Below, one piece after another: positions 59,697 to 64,000 of a stretch of 64,000 nucleotides of DNA. The stretch lies in contig VXBA01001576.1 in the NCBI GenBank assembly GCA_013399895.1, positions 497,786-561,785 of the forward strand. The letters run 5' to 3'. Below the pieces are notes generated by a model that searched no databases, was not told the origin of the DNA, and was given only the letters and a program-made list of their open reading frames with translations. Source of the DNA: Serilophus lunatus. Its lineage: Eukaryota > Chordata > Aves > Passeriformes > Eurylaimidae. A program made the position numbers and the translations under genes. Position 1 is the first letter of the stretch. Every line of letters begins with the position of its first letter.

Positions 59697-62600
59697 ATGG
59701 AGCTGAAGGTCTGGGTGGATGGGATCCAGAGGGTCGTGTGCGGTGTCTCAGAGCAAACTACCTGCCAAGAAGTGGTCATTGCCCTGGCACGGGCCATTGG
59801 TGAGCCATCTCTGTCTGCTGGGGGGATGCCCCATCTGAAGGAGATTCCTGGGAAGAGGAGACCTTGGGTGGGTGGGGATCCTGCTCTGTGGTGGTGGGGA
59901 TGCAACCAGCCACTGCCTGTGGGGCAGCAGCCTCAGCGCTCCACTGCTGGCTACTGCTTTCCCTGTCTGATGTTCTCACCTCCTCCCGGCAGGTCAGACA
60001 GGCCGCTATGTGCTGGTGCAGAAGCTGCGGGAGAAGGAGCGGCAGCTGCTGCCACTGGAGTGCCCCTTGGAGTCACTGGCCAAGTGTGGGCAGTATGCCA
60101 ACGATGTGCAGTTCATCCTGCGGCGGACAGGCCCCAGCATGGCCGAGCGGCCCTCCTCAGAGGGTGCTCCCCAAGCTCCGGAGAGGACGTTCATCCGGGC
60201 CAGCTTGCCCATCAAGCCCAGGCTCACCAGCATGGATGTGCCCCGGTCTCGGGAGCCAAAAAAATCTTTGACCTTCAACTTGGGTCCTGCAGGCCCCAGT
60301 GACCCATTCACCATGAGCCGATGGAGGCACCAATCACGGGAAGGGATGGACTTGGAGGGTGGTGGGATTGTCCAACCCTCCAAGGAGGAGCTGTTTAGGA
60401 GGGTGCTGCAGCAGCAGGAGCAGCTACATACCTTGGAGGCCCATGGGGACACCTTGGAAATGGACTTACGGCTCTGGGAGCGCAGCCGGCTTGCTGGCCA
60501 GGAGAATGAGATCCTCTATCTGGAGCAACTGGTACGAAGGAATGAGACAGAGCTGGGCGAGGAGGAATTTTGGCAGAGCGAGCTCCAGCTGGAAAAAGAG
60601 TGCGAGCGGGAGCGGCAGGAGCGGGTTAGGAGCCTACGGGCCAGCCTGGAGGAGTACACTCAGAGGATCTATGAGCTGAGTGCCCGGACTGAAGCCCTAC
60701 AGGAGGAGATCCAGTGGGAGATGGCTGAGAGGGTCAAGAGGGGGAAGGAGACCTCTGTGCCCAGCCCCATAGAGCTGGAGGACATGGCCACCAAAATAAA
60801 AAGGGACCTGGAGGCCAAGGTCAAGCAAGGCACCCAGCTGGAGAGCAATCTGGCCAGTGTGGAGAAGGCCCTGGAGGAAGCTGAAAAGAACCTGCAGGTA
60901 TATTGAAGTGGGTTTAGCCCCACTACTGGGAAGTAGGACCTTTGGGAGGGGATGCTACATTGACCAATGGTCTGAGTGGGGTTGGTTACCCCACCAGGGC
61001 AGTTAACATTGGCACTGGGTGCATGGATGTGGCGAAACAGCAGGGATCACTGTCACCACCACTCCTACCTGGCTGGTACAGGGTCCCGCACCCATCAGTC
61101 TCCATGCAAACTGCATCTAGACTCAGGCTCCTGTTGACTGGAGCACAGCCTCACTCTGCTCCAGCGCAGACAGTGGTTCTGAAGAGCAAATGGTCCATGT
61201 GTGGGATTAGTGGCATCGGGGAAAGGGTTGATGTCATTTTGGATGACGGAGTTGCAGAGGGGATAGCATAGGTCCCCTTGGTGCCTGTCTACAAACCCTT
61301 TTCACAATGGAAGCTGTGCAGAGGCTCAGGCTCATGGCAGGCTGCTGTGCAGTGTGGAGATGGCAGCTCGGGCTGAGCTGTGATACCCCCCTTAGCTCAC
61401 CTGTTGCAGCCCCCCAGCATCAGACGCTTCAAGGGCTGTGTGACTTCTGCCCACCGAGCCTCCTGTAGTGGAGCAAAAATCAAAAAGCTTCCACTCAGCC
61501 AGGCGGTGGTAGCTGCCTTTCTCCAGGCTGGCCATGCTTCCTCCAGCATCTCATTTGTGTTCAGCATCTCCCAGCACGGCAGCGGCCGCTGTTTGATGGC
61601 TGCTCGCACCCTCTTGTGGAGATGCAGTAAAGCAGGGCTGTTCCCAAAACACCACCTTCCTCGTCCCCGCTGCCTGGAAACCCCCCTTTCTGCAGGCCCT
61701 CGGAGAGGTATGGCTGGGCCACGGTACCCCTGAGGTCCCCTCCACTGGCTTCAGCAGGGTGAGCCCCAGCTGGGGGAGCAGCCCCGGGGGATGTATGCCA
61801 GCTGGCTTGGGGACATGGGGGGAACCATACAGCTCACCCTGTCCCCTCCCTCGGTGTGTGTGTTTTTCAGGCCCAGACCCAAGAGCTGGAGGAGTTAAAT
61901 AAGGAGCTGAGGCAGTGTAATTTGCAGCAGTTTATTCAGCAGACGGGGGCCACGGTGACCGTCCTGCAGGCCAGGTCTGAGGAGGATGCCCAGCCGGAGC
62001 CGAGCCCGTGTGAGCTGCCAGCCTACCGGAGAAACGGAGGTCAGCATGCTGCCGCTGGCTCGGCCGTGGGGGCTGCTCCGCGGGACCCCTGCCTGCTCCC
62101 TGCCTCCTTCTCCAAGGGGATCAGTCCCAAAGCTAACCAGTTCTGCCCTGGACACTGAGGCTAGGCAGCAGGGAAGGCCATGACATGACAGTTGCTCACC
62201 ACTCCAGAGGGACTCTTAAGTTTTGCCAGCCCTGGGGCTCCTTCCTCCTCCCCATTGGGGACTGCTTGTAGACCTGTTCAGGAGTCAGATCCTGCAGCGC
62301 TGCTTTTGGGGCCGAGGTGGCTGCAGGGAGCTTTCCTTGCCAGCCTTGCTGCATGTCACCACAGCAGCTGTAGTGAAAAGCAGGTGGCCAAGGGCCAGCA
62401 TCATCCCTGGGGGCTGTGGGCTGGTGGGGACAGGCTCTGGCCACTGAGGACCTATTTGTGTTTGGCAAAGGAGGGGTGAGTGTGGTGCTCAGGGCCATGT
62501 CTGCATCCTCACAGGGATGAGAGGAGGCAGTGGAGGGCACTCATGAAAGATTTGGTCATTTCTCCTCTGTAGTGCCTGTAGTGGGTGACGTGATTGCCCT

Positions 62601-63520
62601 GCAGCACTGCAGAGCCTGTGCCCAGAAGCATGGAGGGCACAAGCTCTGCCTAAGCTAAGTTTTTCCCCATCCTGTAGGTTTTCCTCCCACCACTGGTACC
62701 GACTCGCCTCCCCGAGTCAGCACCAAGCAGCTGCTCGGCCATCCCAGGACCCTGCCGGAGCCCCTGGTGTCCAGCCTGAACCCTGAGGGTGCGTATGTCC
62801 TGATGGGGCCCTGGGAGCATGAGCTGGACTGCAGAGGATGGGTGGGGAAGAGGGGAGAGGCTTTTGCTGCCCAAAATGGGCTGCTGAAAGTGAGCGTGTG
62901 CTGGTAGTGGGAGGCTGGAGCTATTTATAGATGCCATTAGGAAGCGCAAAGCTCACACTCCAGCAGTCTCTGCTCTGCTGCCAGGGGCTCACGTGCTGGC
63001 AGCCCAGCTCTGCCCTGCCAGGAGCTGTGGAGGATGGTCCTCATCCTCTCTCCTGCCACTCTGCATCCCTCAAGGCCAAGACAGGGGAAATTTGCCACCA
63101 TCTTTTACAGGAGCTACTTTTGTTCCATTTTAGTGACCAGTTCATCCCAAAGCCTTTTCTACCCTGTGACTCTTTTCACCTTGCACCTGTTTCTGGGTGC
63201 AGCAAAAGTGAGCTGTGGTGTCTGTTATGTCACCTGTTATGGCAATGCTGCCTCCATCCTGGCATCCCGTTCCCACCAATGCCACCATTGCCTCAGCAAA
63301 ACCCTACTGCCGTCCTCCTCGTGGCCCAGTACATCCATCCCCATCTTACTTGACACTGTGGCATTGGCATGTCCATCTCCCAGTCCAGGCTTTGCACTCA
63401 CATACATCCTGTTTTCTGGTCCCCTTTTGCAAGTGCTCACCCACTATGGTGGGATTGCTCAGGTGTTTTTTTTTCTCTTGTCTTGCAGTTGTATCAACCA
63501 GGCAGAGCATCTGGAGGTAG
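59697..63520 (+). CDS. RASSF7: RASSF7, N-terminal Ras-association domain family protein, complete coding region
   Basis: Five coding exons: 59697-59799, 59993-60897, 61871-62039, 62678-62788 and 63489-63520. All have GT/AG borders and consistent phases (1, 0, 1, 1), giving 439 codons. The start MELKVWVDGIQRVVCGV and the C-terminal LQQFIQQTGA region match RASSF7 rather than RASSF8, which has GVQRIVCGVTE. The RA/ubiquitin-like domain spans about residues 3-83, a basic linker with KKSLTF about 84-160, and a long coiled coil about 165-360 with QLEKECERERQER; exons 4-5 give a short Ser/Pro tail ending RQSIWR. RASSF7 binds Ras-type GTPases, localises to centrosomes and microtubules, and supports mitotic spindle formation and JNK-pathway control. 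The human protein is 373 residues, so this is longer, mainly in the coiled coil and tail. An early in-frame TGA (60904) would end a transcript retaining intron 2. The start at 59697 is fixed by family alignment. Confidence 0.95.
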
Positions 63521-63569
63521 AAGGGCCTGGCCAGTGAAGGATCAATTGCCTTGCAAGTGTAACTGTATA

Positions 63570-63575
63570 AATAAA
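63570..63575 (+). terminator. AATAAA poly(A) signal, proximal
   Basis: Canonical hexamer 50 bases after the RASSF7 stop, followed by a TA-rich stretch rather than a clear GU-rich element. Confidence 0.65.
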
Positions 63576-63581
63576 CCATAT

Positions 63582-63596
63582 TATATATATATATAT
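63582..63596. repeat. Short (TA)n tract in the RASSF7 3' UTR
   Basis: About seven TA units lie between the two poly(A) signals, followed by TTTTATAATTTTTTTTAC. Confidence 0.85.
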
Positions 63597-63675
63597 TTTA
63601 TAATTTTTTTTACTGCTTTGTATCGTGAATGGATGTGGACAGCCAGAGTATTTTTACAGACTATACAGAGTATAA

Positions 63676-63681
63676 AATAAA
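63676..63681 (+). terminator. AATAAA poly(A) signal, distal
   Basis: A second canonical hexamer 156 bases after the stop, followed within 60 bases by T-rich sequence (63730-63746), which makes it a good candidate for the main site. Confidence 0.65.
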
Positions 63682-63700
63682 AACAGAGACTGACAACACA

Positions 63701-64000
63701 AAGCAACGTTCTTCCCTGTGGACCCCCTTCTATTTTTTTTTTTTTAAAGCAGTTTCTATATTCAACTGAAAACAGCAGTGTTCCCATTCTGCGTAGCCTC
63801 CTCAAAAGACCCATCGTGCATTTGGAAAAGTCCTTGCTCCTTTGACTAGGGGAGTGAAGCTGCAGGGGAGACCTACCTGGAGGCTCACCTGGACGGACCG
63901 ATTTTACAGAATCTCACCGCAGCAAACAAGACCATGACAAACAGCCTCTTCACTGGCTGCAGGGGAGGCACAGGAGCAGTTTTAAGACAAATTTCTGCCC
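63701..64000. other. Downstream flank of RASSF7, nothing identified
   Basis: No gene, repeat or RNA is recognised. On the minus strand a frame reads PVKRLFVMVLFAAVRF after a possible acceptor, but it is too short to support. In human, MIR210HG and PHRF1 follow RASSF7; neither is seen here. Confidence 0.5.

Larger units (their letters stand above)
63521..63700 (+). other. RASSF7: RASSF7 3' UTR
   Basis: This short 3' UTR follows TAG at 63518-63520 and contains two poly(A) signals and a (TA)n tract. The exact cleavage site cannot be read from sequence. Confidence 0.7.

Noticed and set aside
63841..64000. Possible minus-strand exon or microRNA-210 region downstream of RASSF7
   Set aside because: The minus frame is about 23 codons and unrecognised. 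The conserved miR-210 core (CTGTGCGTGTGACAGC) is absent from both strands as far as I can read.

Overview
The window looks like nuclear DNA from a bird. The evidence is CR1 LINE fragments of avian type near 0.94-1.27 kb, 12.2-12.4 kb and 23.6-23.8 kb; a solo LTR at 19.76-20.85 kb of a family I recall from many bird genomes; intron-split genes with GT/AG borders; two CpG islands; and an 89-base assembly gap. There are no bacterial operons, CRISPR arrays or phage genes.

Two genes can be supported, both on the + strand. At the left edge (about 0.4-4.3 kb) lie the last coding exons of a gene that is probably LRRC56, named from a weak C-terminal resemblance to mammalian LRRC56 and from gene order. 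At the right edge (59.65-63.7 kb) is a complete coding region for RASSF7, an N-terminal Ras-association-domain protein with a long coiled coil. It has five coding exons, 439 codons, consistent splice phases and two poly(A) signals. In human 11p15.5 the order is HRAS, LRRC56, LMNTD2, RASSF7, so the flanking genes agree with that block. I find no lamin-tail exons for LMNTD2 in between.

The roughly 55 kb between the genes is mostly non-coding. It holds the CR1 remnants, the solo LTR with its 5-bp target-site duplication, microsatellites, a 102-bp near-perfect inverted repeat between TA dinucleotides (29.75-29.85 kb), an orphan CpG island with CRE, inverted CCAAT and X-box-like motifs (30.2-31.3 kb), and a second CpG island (46.75-48.1 kb). 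The second island contains the gap and abuts an unusual AT-rich degenerate tandem repeat. RASSF7 has a splice acceptor just upstream of its start codon, so its promoter and first exon lie farther upstream. The 46.8-kb island is the nearest strong candidate and the 30.4-kb island a second one.

No clearly new system is visible. The items most worth checking are the TA-flanked hairpin, the orphan X-box CpG island, the AT-rich repeat beside the second island, and a 242-codon open frame at 14 kb. All are judgements made by reading, with no database or alignment run.
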